Translations under genes and position numbers: made by a program
The notes under the pieces: model-generated
Seen by the model: only the letters and a program-made list of their open reading frames with translations
Told to the model about the DNA's origin: nothing
Databases searched by the model: none
Source of the DNA: Paracentrotus lividus
Lineage: Eukaryota > Echinodermata > Echinoidea > Camarodonta > Echinidae
Direction of reading: 5' to 3'
DNA: 64,000 nt
NCBI GenBank assembly: GCA_940671915.1
Contig: CALNVZ010003426.1
Span: 24,961,297 to 25,025,296, forward strand
Part shown: one piece after another, positions 33,638 to 47,389 of the stretch
Layout: each line of letters begins with the position of its first letter
How positions within the stretch are numbered: position 1 is the first letter of the stretch

Positions 33638-34098
33638 CGTAGTGCGGTAGTTTCCTCCGCATTTTTCTCGCGAGCACTCTTAGTGATATTCAAATTTTTG
33701 CTAACCTGGTCGATGTCGCAAACATTTGAGCAATTCTATCATAAATCCATTGACGGAAATCCTTTTCAATCTGCTGTTCATTTCAATAATAAATTTTATT
33801 ATCAAATGTAAAAAAGTGAATTCACTGTGATGACAGTCAACTTCGTTGATCCGAGTGTGTAAGTACACACAGTTCTATGATTAAGAACAGTTGAAACTTA
33901 AAAAATAATAATAATAAATGAATGAAATTAAATAAATAAATAAAATGATATAAACGCCAAGAAGGTTAAATCCCATTCGGGAGGTTTGGTTGGTTGTGAA
34001 GATAGGTTTCATCTTCATTAAAGTGACACTCGCTGTGTTTTCTTCCAATCGTTTTTGCTCTATTGGAGGTCAACTTCTGGGTCATGCTTTGAACGATG

Positions 34099-34215
34099 CT
34101 AACCCTCTGAAGACTTGTATGAGATATTATGTAATAGAATTACTAAATTATGCGAATTATAATGAAGTATAATTATAATTCTATTAATAATAGCGAAATA
34201 CAAGTCGAGGAGGGT
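34099..34215. repeat. DIRS internal complementary region
   Basis: The first part (34099-34141) is the reverse complement of the left outer end (29099-29140); the second (34138-34215) that of the right outer end (34611-34691). They join at the shared AATT. In DIRS elements this region templates completion of the ends in a circular intermediate. Confidence 0.9.
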
Positions 34216-34491
34216 CCCACCCGCATCCGCCCTTTGCATATCCTTTTCTCAGATGTTGAATCTGATATTATTATGTCTTCCTGGTAATGGATTTTGCAGA
34301 AGTTGACTGTTTGGATCATTAAAGATGCTGCGCTTATTTGATCGTAGTTAATCACTGATTGGAATTGATCCTATTATATTGATCTATTTTGATTGATTGA
34401 TTCACGTTGTGATACTGACGTGACGCAGAATTGTTTTTTGGATTGTTGTCCTGGCAATACCTGACTATCTTTTTACCTTTGGATCCTTTGA

Positions 34492-34618
34492 AAAGATGAA
34501 TACCGATTCAGAACCCCGCTCTTTTATAGCTGTGTGGTGACCTACCTCATTTGAATTTTAATTGCTTTGAATTCTTTTGTGTGAAGCACTGCCTTAGCAC
34601 CTGGAATATGCTAACCCT
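34492..34618 (-). repeat. DIRS right inverted terminal repeat
   Basis: 127 bp, reverse complement of 29134-29260, including the inverted TATA box sequence. Confidence 0.9.
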
Positions 34619-34694
34619 CCTCGACTTGTATTTCGCTATTATTAATAGAATTATAATTATACTTCATTATAATTCGCATAATTTAGTAATTATA

Positions 34695-34937
34695 CGTGTG
34701 TGTGTGCGCGCATGTGGGAAGGGGGGGGGGGAGAGGCTGGATTTGAAAGTGTTTTGATGTTTGTAAATATGTCAAATATTTACTGTTATAATTATAAGAG
34801 AAAGATAATTCGTTAGTCAGTCTAGATGGAGAATTATATGATAAGAGGAGAACGGAAATAACATCATAGATATGCAAATAAAATTAGATAAAGGGAGATA
34901 AAGAAATTCGTACAGAGAGAGTTTGATATATATATAT

Positions 34938-34980
<43 letters not shown>

Positions 34981-35060
34981 CAGACAGACAGACAGAGAGA
35001 AAGAAAGAGAGAGAGAGAGAGATGGGAGAAGAAGAGGAAAAAAAAAAAAGAGAAGAGGAT
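34695..35060. repeat. GT, G-run and GA/GACA microsatellites
   Basis: GTGTGCGCGC near 34697, a G run near 34721-34732, then GA repeats at about 34941-35025 with a short GACA part. The charged (RE)n open frame is an artefact. Confidence 0.9.
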
Positions 35061-35163
35061 AACATAATAGGAAAGACAGTATTATGGAGCTCTTTATTTT
35101 CTCCCAGTTGCAGTCTCTAAAGAATGTACGTTTTCAATTTTGTCTTTTCTATGTTACTATTTC

Positions 35164-36142
35164 TAGGGTACATGCAGGTAATATGGGCCAGCAGGTAATA
35201 TGGGCCACCTGAAGAAAATCATGTCGTGACCGTCGACCGGTGACCGGTGTGAGCACCATAATGTTGTTCACATGAACTGTATACGCAAATATATCTTCGT
35301 GAGAGCATCTGATGCCGAAATTTCTCTGAGAAAACTGCTGAAAACCAACAAGGTAGGTAAAACTTACGGCATTTTTTTTACCCTGATGTAAAATTTGATA
35401 TTTCACAGAATATGATGGTGAAAGAGTGTAAGGGAGTAACCTCAATTGTTTTGTATATTTAGTAAGCTTATAGTTTCATTTTGATCATACTAGCGTGTAC
35501 AGGTCAATTTGTTTTAGTGAAGGGGTGCAATGTGGCATTGAATGCTTGCCTGACACAGCAACATTAGTGCAGGTAATATGGGACATCCAAAATGGCGGAA
35601 GTGATTCTGGTACTTAGTATTGGGATGAGGCATCAATCTCTTTGCTACGATTTTTTGAGGTATATTCACAGTATATGATTAAAATAAATATCTTATTGTA
35701 TGCCTATATTGACTTGTATAATGAAAATAATATTTAAAGAATATCAAAAAAGGAAATAATATACAAAATACATAACAATGAAATATATAGTCAAAGGATT
35801 TACTGAAGGGTCTTATAATTTCAAATTATATCTTAAAGTTAATAATTTTCAACATTTTAAGCAAATTCCAGACATGTTAGAGTCACTGTAGTTTTTAAAA
35901 CATACATTAAATACATGTGCCCATATTACCTGCACATGCAGGTAATATGGGCACTTTGGTAATGACGTCAACATTTGAATATTGCAGACAGGGGGGTTGG
36001 TGATAATTGTTTTTCTTCACAATAAAAGTTAGAGCAGTAGTTATTGATTCATATAAACAAAGATTAGACTGTGTGTCATTTCGTAATTTTATGCAAATTA
36101 GGCAAATGAGCTTAGGGGGCCCATATTACCTGCATGTACCCT
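35164..36142. mobile_element. 0.98-kb TIR element with repeated GCAGGTAATATGGGC motif
   Basis: The left end AGGGTACATGCAGGTAATAT is inverted at the right end (36117-36142); TA borders both ends. The motif GCAGGTAATATGGGC recurs at about 35185 and 35572, and as a perfect palindrome arm pair at 35917-35954 (18-bp arms, centre CA). It is non-coding and AT-rich. The minus-strand frame at 35149-35445 follows the repeat and is not a gene. Confidence 0.8.
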
Positions 36143-38619
36143 ATTACCCCATTTGGTCATATTCCATATGACTTGCTTCACATGGTATTCATATTTGAAA
36201 AAGTTCTTTGAAACATTTTAGACTCATCCCATAAAAATTCTAAACAACTATACAGTGGTGGCCAAAAATATTAGAAAACCCAAAGCTACATAAAGTCTAT
36301 GGGATTTTGAACCCCCTAGTGCATTTGCCGAGGGAAGTTTAAGGATAACTCTTTTGGTGCCGAAAGCTTTCATGACTTTTTAGCATAAAGTCTTAAGCAT
36401 CTTTTCATACTAAATTTATATTGTTCCGACCATCGGGTAATGCTCAACTTCAAAAATCTTTGCGCTATGAGCAGTCGCTTTTCCCAATATACTCTGTATT
36501 GTACATGTATAGAAAATGCAGATACATGAAATGCCAGTTACATATGTTGATAAATAAAAAATTATTTGAGATAGATTTACGAAACTTTGCAGGCTTAATC
36601 ATTCTTAAATATGTCCCAAATACATGTCAAGTTTCAGATAATTAGTCACATGGGGAGGGAGTGGAATTTGTCCCACCCCTGGTCTGATATCTTAGGGGCA
36701 TTCACGCTTCATTGTGTAGCATGAACTCAAAAATTCACAATCTCTTCACACACAACAAGGAAAACAAAATCCAAACACGGACTAGCTGAAAGTAAAATAC
36801 TTCCCCATCATTTATTCAAATTTATACAGTTAAAAGCAACATTTTTGAAGAAAAAAAAGGATATATATTCATTCCACACTCTTAAACATATTGTATGGTA
36901 GCAACAATCATCTCCCATAAAATAGTATGAATAACATGTATGAATCTGTATAAATGTATAAACTATACTCCTGATGAAAGATAAAAAATGATCAGATATA
37001 GGTTTTCTACTTCTAATATTTGTATGGAATGTGGTCTTGATAATATTTATTGAAAGAAGATGACAAATACATGAGTTGAAAGACACATGGTCATAAAATA
37101 CAACAGAATAAAAGAGTTGGAACTTATTATCATTTATGTCAACATATGTTCATGTTAGCATTGATAAAAATACAAAAAATATATATATTTGTAAAACTTA
37201 CATGTACATTAACAGACTTTTCTTTCCTATCTGATAAAAAAAATAGAAGGTCCCCTTTAAGAGAAAGATTTGATTAAATATAAGATAGTACTATCTTCAA
37301 AGGTAGGGAAATGATAACCTAGCGTGCACAAGTAGCTGATCAATTGTATTAAACATTGAATAAGATATACTGTTGACTTCGCTATATGTATCTCAAATGT
37401 TTCAACACTACTGTTTATTTATTTCAAAATCAAGGATCAGGACATAACCAATATATTATATTGGACCAGAAATCATATAATTTCACCCTTCACCAGTATA
37501 CAATGAAAAATAATAAATACTAAATACTGTTTAAAAAAATAGTCCTACAGAGTTATTATTCTGTAATAGAAATACACCACATTAAGAATGATAAATGTGG
37601 TAAATGAGGCAGCGTATATGTCAATTCAGTAAGATTACAAAGAAGGATAATGTCATTACATTTCTACGTATACAAATTACTCGTTGGTAACTTTACCAAA
37701 TAAAGAGAACATTTGGAATAAATTCTTATTAATTGTTGTAATTATCTTGGTTAACAATTCATGTACAAAGAATTTTTTTTTAGCTTCGACGTAATTAAGT
37801 ACAACAATAAAATTATGCAAACATAGAGATATCATCAAGATCATAAATAAACATATATATGTTTAGCGTATGTATTCAGCTAACCTTAAAGCCAACATTG
37901 TCTTCACAAGGACAATTTGTAAGACTAACAAGACACACGATGAAAGATATGTACCATTTGATGGCATTTAAGTGAGTTAAATCTACATGTAGGTAATTGC
38001 AGTGTTTATTGGTTGTTTCTACATACTCTCACACCAAGAGAGAGATATAATTCATTCCTGATGAATTTAGAATATCCTTGTTTATTTATATAACCTTCAA
38101 GTACAAAAATAAATTAATAAAAATGATACATTAGTATGTTGAAATGTGTCTCTTGAAATTCATTTAAAATGACATTCGTAAAAATTATATGTCATTCGAA
38201 GACGAACATTAGCATTCAGTAATATTTTACACGTTTCAAAACTCAATGGATACTCTGTTATAAAATAAATATGAAAGACATACATGCTAATCATTATGTT
38301 GTATGAAACACATTAATAAAATTGTAAACGTCTTGAATAATAAATAGAAAGAAATTATAGGAAATGCCAAAACAGCTTTCAACTTCGTTTGAATATGCAA
38401 TAGTTATTGTTCATTTTTGTGTTTTTTTATGAAATATATTCTATGCAATTCCACACTTTAGTGCCATGAAAAAACCTTTTCAATAAATCATATGCAAGTC
38501 ATTGTTGAGATTCAAGTGATATTTGACTTAACACATGATATTCAGTAATCTGGAGTCGCCCATTTCCAATCTCATAGAGTATCTGAGTGCATAGTAGGCC
38601 ATCTTTTGACGTAAGATGT
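36143..38619 (-). other. 3' flank and likely 3' UTR of the receptor phosphatase gene
   Basis: AT-rich, no coding signal. The part adjacent to 38620 should be 3' UTR of the minus-strand gene, but its end is not defined. At 36253 the motif CAGTGGTGGCCAAAAATATT resembles a Tc1-like transposon terminus, without a visible partner. Confidence 0.5.
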
Positions 38620-38673
38620 TTATTGTTCCTCAATCAAAGCTAGTACGGTACGATGTAGGTAAATATACTGATA
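38620..38673 (-). CDS. RPTP terminal exon with stop codon
   Basis: Acceptor CTCATTACAG then [17 protein letters not shown] and TAA (38620-38622). QYIYLH is the standard final helix of a PTP domain. It continues in phase 0 from VQTL of the previous exon, so the protein ends right after the catalytic domain with no second PTP domain and almost no tail. Confidence 0.85.
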   Translation of the reverse strand, partial: YQYIYLHRTVLALIEEQ

Positions 38674-41600
38674 CTGTAATGAGATAAGACAAATAGGAAA
38701 CAAGATATAGTCACTTATCAAAAGGATATGATATTCACATTTTGATTTTAAAACATACAGTGGAAACTAGTTATAATGAGATCTGATATAACAAGGTTCC
38801 TGATATAAGGAGGTAATTTTACTAGTCTAAGCTCTTTGTACTATTATTATTGTTTTTTTCCTATGGTCCCAAGGACCTTATCATAACAAGTTTCCATTGT
38901 ATTTACTGCAAAAACGTAATTGTAAGCATGATAATAAATTTACAAGACATACCAATAATATTTTCATTCTCAAACCATATAAAAATAGTATCTTATATTA
39001 TAATAAAGTCAACAGTGCCATTAGATGAAATTGTAATGATAGGAATGTCCTCTCTAATTATAGATAGCAAAGAATATTGTTCTTGTTGTGATGAGACAAT
39101 TCTCTCTGTCCTACTTTCAAACCTATAAAATGTTATGACCTATAATATTATAAACTGATATAAACCTAGGTCACTTTATGTCATAAAACATAACATTGAA
39201 TAATATTGAAGGTGGTAATTTGCGCAAATATACATGTACGTCTATCTAAACGTGTAAAATATACCACTTTAATAAATTACTCAAACACACACATTATTTG
39301 AAGTCACTGTTATTGTTGAGAATAAAAATGGACTGTAAAGCATGAAACAAATAGGAGCCAATGGCCTCTTTTTGGGCATGAAACTTTCACGATATGCAGA
39401 CTGTTAAAAAATAAATATAGCACACAAACTTTGGTGGGCATTTGACTTTCTGAAATCTTGACTAACAAATTTGGAAAAAAACATGTTGCATGCTCGTGAA
39501 AATGTCATGTTTTACAGTATTCATTATTTATTCTGTGCATGTACACAGATCAGTAATGAAGGAATGAATGAATGAACAAACAAGGAATATGACTTACCAG
39601 TGTTTGAACCAAGAGGGCTCTCTGTTCCCTAAGGTTAGCTACTGTACCAGCGACGTCAATGTAGTCAGTAGGGGTGGATCGTTGTACTGCATCCAGTAAC
39701 ATATCAGCAGCAATATAGGTTCCAGTTCTGCCTACACCAGCACTGTAAAAATTCAGAGGATTTTTTGTTTGTTGTCATGGTCAAAATATGAACAGTGAAG
39801 GATGTTCCAAGAAGAAGAAGAAGAAGAAGAAAAAAAAAAAAAAAGCCAAGAGACACGTGGAGGGGCAGACAGCCTTATCTTTAGCCTGCTATAGTTGATT
39901 TTACCATAATTGGAAAGTTTTATTGCAAACATGTTTAACTGTATATATATTTTTGCCAATATGAAAAGGTGTTTAACCCCTTTTTCGCGATCTTGAAATT
40001 AACAATAATTTAATCTTTCTTTGATGATGGTGCCAGAGGACTTTTTTCTATCTGGCCTTGTACTTGATGATGTGACTAGGATAACCACTGTTCCTACACA
40101 AAGAAGTTTGCCTCTTCAAAAATTCCTCCAAAATAGAAGTTTGCTCATTGATGCCATGCTTTTATGCCTATGGTTTAGATGCTCTTAGTGCATTGTTGCA
40201 CCCAGTTAACCATGCAATATAGGTTCACTATGCTAACTTTCTAAACTACATGTATAAAAGGCATTTTGAATAAGCAAAACTCCTTAACCTGTTGGAGACA
40301 AGCTGATTTGTCTATAATACACATTTCCCATAGACCTCAGCCCGAATACATTCAGGATCAGTCCTCAATGGGTTAATAAATCTCTAGATGTTTTCATCCC
40401 TTACCTGCAGTGGACAATGATAGGGCCACTAGGCGCCCCATCCTCCTGGCTGCTAACCCTAACATGGTGCAGTAGGCCTACCATCGGGGCAGTAGATGCA
40501 GGTACGCCATGGTCAGTCCAGGCAGTGTATTGATAGTGGGTTACAGTCCGTTCAGTACCCTCCTGGTATGGTAGAATAGAATAACTCTTTTTAGTAATTA
40601 AAGTGAAATCATTGTTCTGGTCATGACATTGAAATGTGGAAGACACTGTCTAAAAGTGATTTGGAATGGTTGGTAACTGTTCACCTAAGCATTATTTTGT
40701 GCTGTGAGGTTTTAGAATCACTAAAATGATAAGAAATGAACCCAATTCATCTTTGAACCACATGGACTTAATACACAGAAATACATGGATGGGGCAACAC
40801 AAAATGTTTGGGACCCAAACATATCAGCTGTTTTGGTATTTTTTTGGTTATATGATGAATATTAGGGCAATTGAAGAGCAATCTTTTATTGTGGAGCTTT
40901 TTATTATGATGCTCTTCCCAAAAAGCATGAAAATAACAGGAAAACTCACAATAATTTTCTTCATCTTTCCCACACCTTCCAACTACACTGGATTGCATAA
41001 AAAATGGTCATGGCTGAAAACTCTCAGATGATAAGTTTTAAAATGCAACTTGTAAAACTCATGCTTCTTAATTTCAAACAGTGCAGCCATTGAAACTGCT
41101 ATAAGATTGTGGTTTATTGTCCAGGATAATATTCCTATTTATACACAAAATTAACATTATATAGTTAACATTTTTAAGGGTACTCCACGAAATACAAAGG
41201 TTTCTTTTTTCAACCAAGCGAAAAATGGACACTTCATTAATACAGTCACATTAAACTGTTGAATTGTATTGTGATCAATTTTCCACAGGAAGATATTTTT
41301 CCTAATCAGACAATAAATTAATAAATTCAAATCTCAAATGTGCGAGTTTGTTTACGGAAAATGTATGTGCGAGTTTGTTTACGGAAAATGTATGTTATCA
41401 ACAGAAGAGTTAGAGATTTCACAGAGAACCTTGCTTACCTTCTCAAGGAGTAGTGTGCGTTCAATGAAGGAATCTTCCTGGTTACTGCCAATGAGAGTGA
41501 CTTTCACATTACCATGCAATTGAGGTTCTTCATTAGCAGGCCAGTAGTGCTCACACTTGGTCTGAAAATAGAAGAATTTCATTGTTGTGCTATTTACCAT

Positions 41601-41956
41601 TATCATCACCAACGTGTTGTAAGTTATGATTAACATCCCAACCATAACATCATTACCACTACAAAGTCACAAATGTAGCACCATCAGTCACATCATCATC
41701 ACCAGCACTAATGTCATCATTACTATCCTCACCACTACCATCGTTAATATCATTTTCATCATCATGATTGTTAGCACCATCACATCACAACCACCACGAA
41801 CACCATCATTAGCATCCCACCATCTTCATCGTCGTATTGAACCAGAAAAGTGTGCATTAAAAAGATATATTATTATTATAATCATCATCATCATCATCAT
41901 CAATATCACAAAAAATACCATCATCACCACCATCAAATCATCATAATCATCATCAA

Positions 41957-41998
<42 letters not shown>

Positions 41999-44900
41999 GA
42001 ACATCATCATCTTCATCATCACCAATATCACCAACACTACCACCATCATACAACATCACATCACTATCACTACCACCACCAATATCACCATCATCGTCAC
42101 CACCATCACCAGCAACAGTGCCACCATCAAATAGCATCTCATTATCATCATCATCACCACCACCTTTATCATCATTATTATAATCACCATCATCACCACC
42201 ACCATCTTCATCATCTCCATCATTAGCAAGTTAAAATCAACACCATCACCATTAAATCAACATCATCACACTCATTTTCATCACCATCATCATCATCATT
42301 TGAATTATGACCCCACTACCACCACCACCATGATCATGATCGACATCTTACCTTTCCTCCCTCAACGAGTGCAGTCATCATGACAATGGTACCGGACTGG
42401 CTCTCCCAGACCATCTCCCAGAAGTGAGTGATGGTGTTTGGCAAGGGCCCTTGGGTTGCAATGTACTTCTTGTTTCCATGATCATCCTGAATTTATATAA
42501 AAAGAAGATAAACAGCAATATTATATAAAGACTTATCAAATTTGCTATGGTGCAGTAGTAAAGACGACATAACATAATATCCTTTACTGGGACACTTAAT
42601 CATTGAGAAGTGCACCTATTCTGATGGCGGATCCACTCATTGACTATAAAAGTTAAAATCAGAAACTCTTGGCGCCCCCCTTTTTTCTAATCCTGGATCT
42701 ACTACTGCCTATTCAACATATTGATTTCTTATAAATATAGAAAAATCTAACAAGAGTGAGAGAAAATCTAGTGAACGTGAAGGAAATTTGATTTCAGGCA
42801 AGTGTTGTTGGGGGAAAATATGAAATATCTTTATTTAACAGTTGACTAAGTTTTGGTAAAGAGGGATTAAAAATGCTTGTATTTACCTGAATGTAATTGG
42901 CATTGATGTAGTCATTTCCTGCAATCCCATGTAGTTTAACTCTGGTGTAGTCATCTGTAGGAAAGACAGATGAAATAAATGCATTAGTTTCATATCAACC
43001 TCAGATTAATACAAAAAAAGGGATTTATATCATATACTGAGTAAAATTTTATGCATGAATATTTAGCATGTGTCTGCTACATTGAAGATTTCCAATTATC
43101 ATACAAATTCAGGAGAGAGGGAAGAAGAGAAAGCAGAATTTGAAAAAATGGCAGTTTTTTAGTTTTTATGGTCAAATATTAAATATATAAATATTCATGC
43201 GAAGAAAAAGGGAGTACAAATGTAGGTTGAGAGAATGAGATATATCGTCGGCCTCATGCCAGAAGGGCCTTAGCATTTTTAAAGCCCATTCATAATGTAC
43301 ACATACTAAAAATGGTAAGGCCCTTTTGGCATGAGGCCGACGATATAAGGCATAAATAAAGAATTAGGCTAAAAGAAAGGGTGAGAGATGGAGAGATGTC
43401 TTAGTAGAGAATAAAAGATGTAAAAGAGACATCAGCAAATAGTCCTGAGGTGTGGAAAGAATAAGAAAGAAAAAGGACCATGATATATTGCTCCAAATTT
43501 TATTGTCCGAAACAAAGATGACTGGATATTTATTTTGCCCCTTTTCTCGTGGGCCCGGCAGCCGCTGAGCAGCGCCAGAAGGACATTGTAAAAGAGAAAG
43601 CCAGAAGATTTGGGGGAAAATCACTTTAAGAAGAGCAAAACAATATTGATCTACTTACAAGGCAAGATGTTCCTGTATCTGTTCTTGTCATTATTCCTGG
43701 TTTGTCTAGCAATAGTCATAGCTCTCGTCTTCTCTACTGTTGGCAAACTCTATATAAAATAATTATTCAGATAAAAAGACATGCCATTGATTTGAAGGTG
43801 AAAGAAATTGAAATAAATGGTATCATGTCTCACAGCAAAACAACATAAATGAATTGATTACATAACTTGGAGAAGATAATATATTAATAGCTTGTTGTGT
43901 TTATGCAATGCTTTGTAATGATCAATATCAAAAAGCATGAATAATTATGCATCGGCATTGAACTGAAAAATTCTATTCACTGTATAAAAAATTGATGGTG
44001 ATATATTTGTAACACATTATATTCAGATTTATTCAGATTCATTTCGGTTTATTCAAAAATGTCTTTGTTAAAAACAGTCCGAAGGACTGATGCAAACAAA
44101 GATTACAAAGTGTACAAACTCATAGTTAATCAATAAACAAATTAATATACAAATACATTGATTATACAGAGAGAGAAAAAAATAGCAACAGTAACGAATA
44201 AGCATTTAGATTTGGAACAAAATTACGGCCAAAGATAAAGCGAGAAAAAAAAAAATGCAATAGGTATAACGGTTATTATTATAATTGCTAGCATTATCAA
44301 TCACTGTTATCATATACATCATTATTATTATTTCACTCTTATTATTATTATTATTAGAATCATTCACATATTTCATAAATATAAGTAAAATAAAAAGAAA
44401 CGATAGTATAAAGATAACGCATCTAAGGTTGGCCTAAATTTATTTAAATCAAAGAAAATGCGAAACAGTAAACAATATTTGTAAACAGAATAAATCAAAT
44501 CCGTAGGTGTTAAAAGCTTAAGATAATTAAATTATGGCATTTTTGTATTCTCTTTAAAAGCCGTAGAAATTTGAGAGGTTTTTGAATATGGAGTAGTTTC
44601 ATTAACAGATAGAAACACCGAGTTAAGTTGTGATCAATATTGGAAAAAATATATATTTACATTGCTGAGTCGGGAATAATCGATATATATTGTATGAGAC
44701 AAAAGAAAAGAAATTCACAGTGATTATACTTATGTATTATGATAAAATGGGAGTATGATATTGAATAATGTGCTTTTTTAAAATATGATCAAATCTTGTA
44801 CATTTAACTGTGCAGTGAACATTACATGTACCAGCCTAAAGTGCATTCAAACAGTAATCCTACCAAGAATATGTTTACAGCACATAAAACACCTAATACA

Positions 44901-47356
44901 GTCTGTGTCAAAAAAATGGTACAGTCGGGGAAAAAATAAATTAGGTATGAAATCTTTTCAAAGGTTATGTATATATGGAATCAGATTAAAGCCAATATAT
45001 TTTTCTTGCTGATACAATTTATTTAAAATAATTTGCTTTTGTAGAACAAAAGTTATGCTAACTTTTGTGTGAAGACAAGAGATTTAACTCTGCACAAATC
45101 TATTGTTCTTTTAGGTCAATTTCGGCGGCTTATGTTCGAAACCTACACAAAGGCATGGCAAGGCTTGTGCAAAATGGATTTTTAATTATTGCAGAAAACT
45201 CATCATATCTCAAGATCTGCTGCACCAAATGAGATGAAAAAATAGCAGAACAAAGCTCATTTTCCCTGCTTTATGAAAATACTAAGCATCATAAAGTGGT
45301 TACTAATCTTCATACAATAAAAAAATGTTTCCCAACTGTACCATTTTATTTGACACAGACTGTATAGGTGGTATTAGCAATGCATACTAATAGCAAAGAC
45401 TTACATTATACTCATCACTGAATCCAGCATTGTTACGAGCAGACATCTTAGCTACATGTTCTGCAAACATATTCTTCTTGATGGGCCTGGATTATACAAA
45501 AAAAAAACAACAAAAAAAAATATATATACAAATACAAATAAAAGCTTTTGAATTTTTTCATTCAACTCTGCAACTTAACATAAATACTTTCCTTAAAACA
45601 TGACAAATATACATTTAATTACAAATACATTAAGGTTGGTGAAATTGAAACACCTGAGTTATTTCGTTCAGCAGAATACTCTAAGTATTCGCATTCTTCT
45701 CATAAAATTCCATATTCAGATGCAGTGGCGGATCCACGATTTCATTAGAGGGGGGGGGGGGCCCACTGGGCCCCCCTGGATCCGCGCCTGAGATGGGATG
45801 AAACTAAGCAAAATGACTTGTGAGAATTTTATCTATTCATAAGAAATGTTATTGCTTAAACTTTTCTTCTAGCCAAGGTTAGTGATAAAGAACAATAGTG
45901 TCCAAATTAAAGTATTATCATACCGTGTTTGAGTGGTAGATGAGTGATGAACTTGAGCCTGAATTCCCTCATTAGGGGGTATTGTAGAATACTCTGGTAT
46001 GTTTGTGAAAGAATGCTCCATAATCTGCGGCTGCTCGTAAGCGTACGTGTTCACCCCGTCATCGATTAGCGCCCTCTTCATGTGTCCATTGCCGAAACCA
46101 TTGCTATAGCCACCATTAGCAAAGCCATTGTTATCATCATAACTATACAGGTCTCCATCAGGTTTACCACAGCTGTTAATCAAATCAGCAAATATTCTAT
46201 TATATATTTTTTAAAACTATAATTTCAAGGGTGTTAACTTCTCATATTCAAATTTGTTCATAATTTTACTTTCATGTATTTACTCTACAATTGTAATGAT
46301 TCATTTTCTTTTAAATGCTAAAATGCTTAAGAATTTGAATAACAATTTCAATAATGCTTGTGCATGTACATGTACATTTTTGTATCATGTCTGTAAACTC
46401 AATTCCATTTTTCACACCAAACATGCCTTTTTCAAAACAAATTAACATGATATCAGTACATACAGGTATATTATCAACAACAACAAAAAAAATTAAAGAA
46501 AAAGAAGAAAAAAAAAAAAAAAGAAGAGGGTTAATAAAAATTGTAGGGTTGAAGGAGAATATATTGTGAGTTTGGTCTTACCATCCGAATCCCATAGCCA
46601 TAAAGACAATGAGAATAACCACTACAATGATAGCTAGGACGATAGCAGGTATCACAAAGATGCCCCTATCAGGATCTGAAAAGGTCAAGATAAAAAAATT
46701 ATTTATCTACAATAGTATCACATTGTTCCATATATTCTTTGTACTAAATTGAACTGCGATTCATAATTTCACTTACATTTAAATATCAAGATCTGTCAAA
46801 GACTACATTGAATTGAGGCTATTCAGCCACTTACACAAGTCTCATAGCCCATAATACCAAGGGCTTTTCCATATGCATCTAAAAATGGCACTTTCCGACT
46901 TTGAAATAGTTCAAGTACTTTAACAATTTTTATGGGTCTTACAACATGTATATGACAAATTTCATCTAATATCTCATATTAAATCGTTTTACCTTTTTTT
47001 CTCATTGTCTTTCTCCCCAAGAAATATTTCTATTTTCAGTTCAAAAGAAAATTATATGTGGACAGGGTTGACAGTTTTCCAAGCCATGAATCACACACAC
47101 AAAAATAATCAACAAACTATGCTATTTACTGATATGAATGAAAGGCAAAGAAGACAGCAACAAAATAATCATGTTGCAATACATGTATATTGTACATACC
47201 TGTTCTAAATGGAGCACTGAATTCAGTTTCTGCAAACTTGCCATCAACACCATAAGCTCTAATAGCAAATCTGATAATATAAAGGAAAAAAAATAGCTAA
47301 ATAAAATTTTACACTTTTAACTCACTTTACTTGACCCCTCCATGCAGGGCTAGGCC

Positions 47357-47389
<33 letters not shown>

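Larger units (their letters stand above)
32690..33830 (+). pseudogene. DIRS tyrosine recombinase remnant
   Basis: SAKRSQTL (about 32765-32790) corresponds to the start of the recombinase core. It continues past the 406-bp insertion as SYPHKSKICVISTLLEYF (about 33315-33370). After a second small insertion the C-terminal WSMSQTFEQFYHKSI (about 33703-33745) carries the expected Trp and the catalytic-tyrosine region. The pieces are in different frames. By family this enzyme would integrate a circular DNA intermediate; here it is broken. Confidence 0.75.
29099..34691 (+). mobile_element. Decayed DIRS-like tyrosine-recombinase retrotransposon, 5.6 kb
   Basis: The element has the architecture of the DIRS order. 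Inverted terminal repeats of 127 bp lie at 29134-29260 and 34492-34618. Outside each lies a unique end (29099-29133 and 34619-34691). An internal complementary region at 34099-34215 is the reverse complement of the left outer end joined directly to that of the right outer end, with AATT as the shared junction (29099-29102 and 34688-34691). Between the repeats are broken gag-like, RT/RNase H and tyrosine recombinase frames in the expected order. Many stops and frameshifts, plus later insertions, make it inactive. The TATAAAAG box at 29224-29231 lies inside the terminal repeat. No target duplication is expected for this order and none is seen. Confidence 0.9.

Noticed and set aside
36808..37086. 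Minus-strand 92-codon frame as the last RPTP exon
   Set aside because: No PTP motif; the real terminal exon with QYIYLH and a matching phase is at 38620-38673.
41626..42137. Asp-rich and Ile/His-rich frames of about 100 codons
   Set aside because: They are translations of the TCA trinucleotide repeat inside an RPTP intron.
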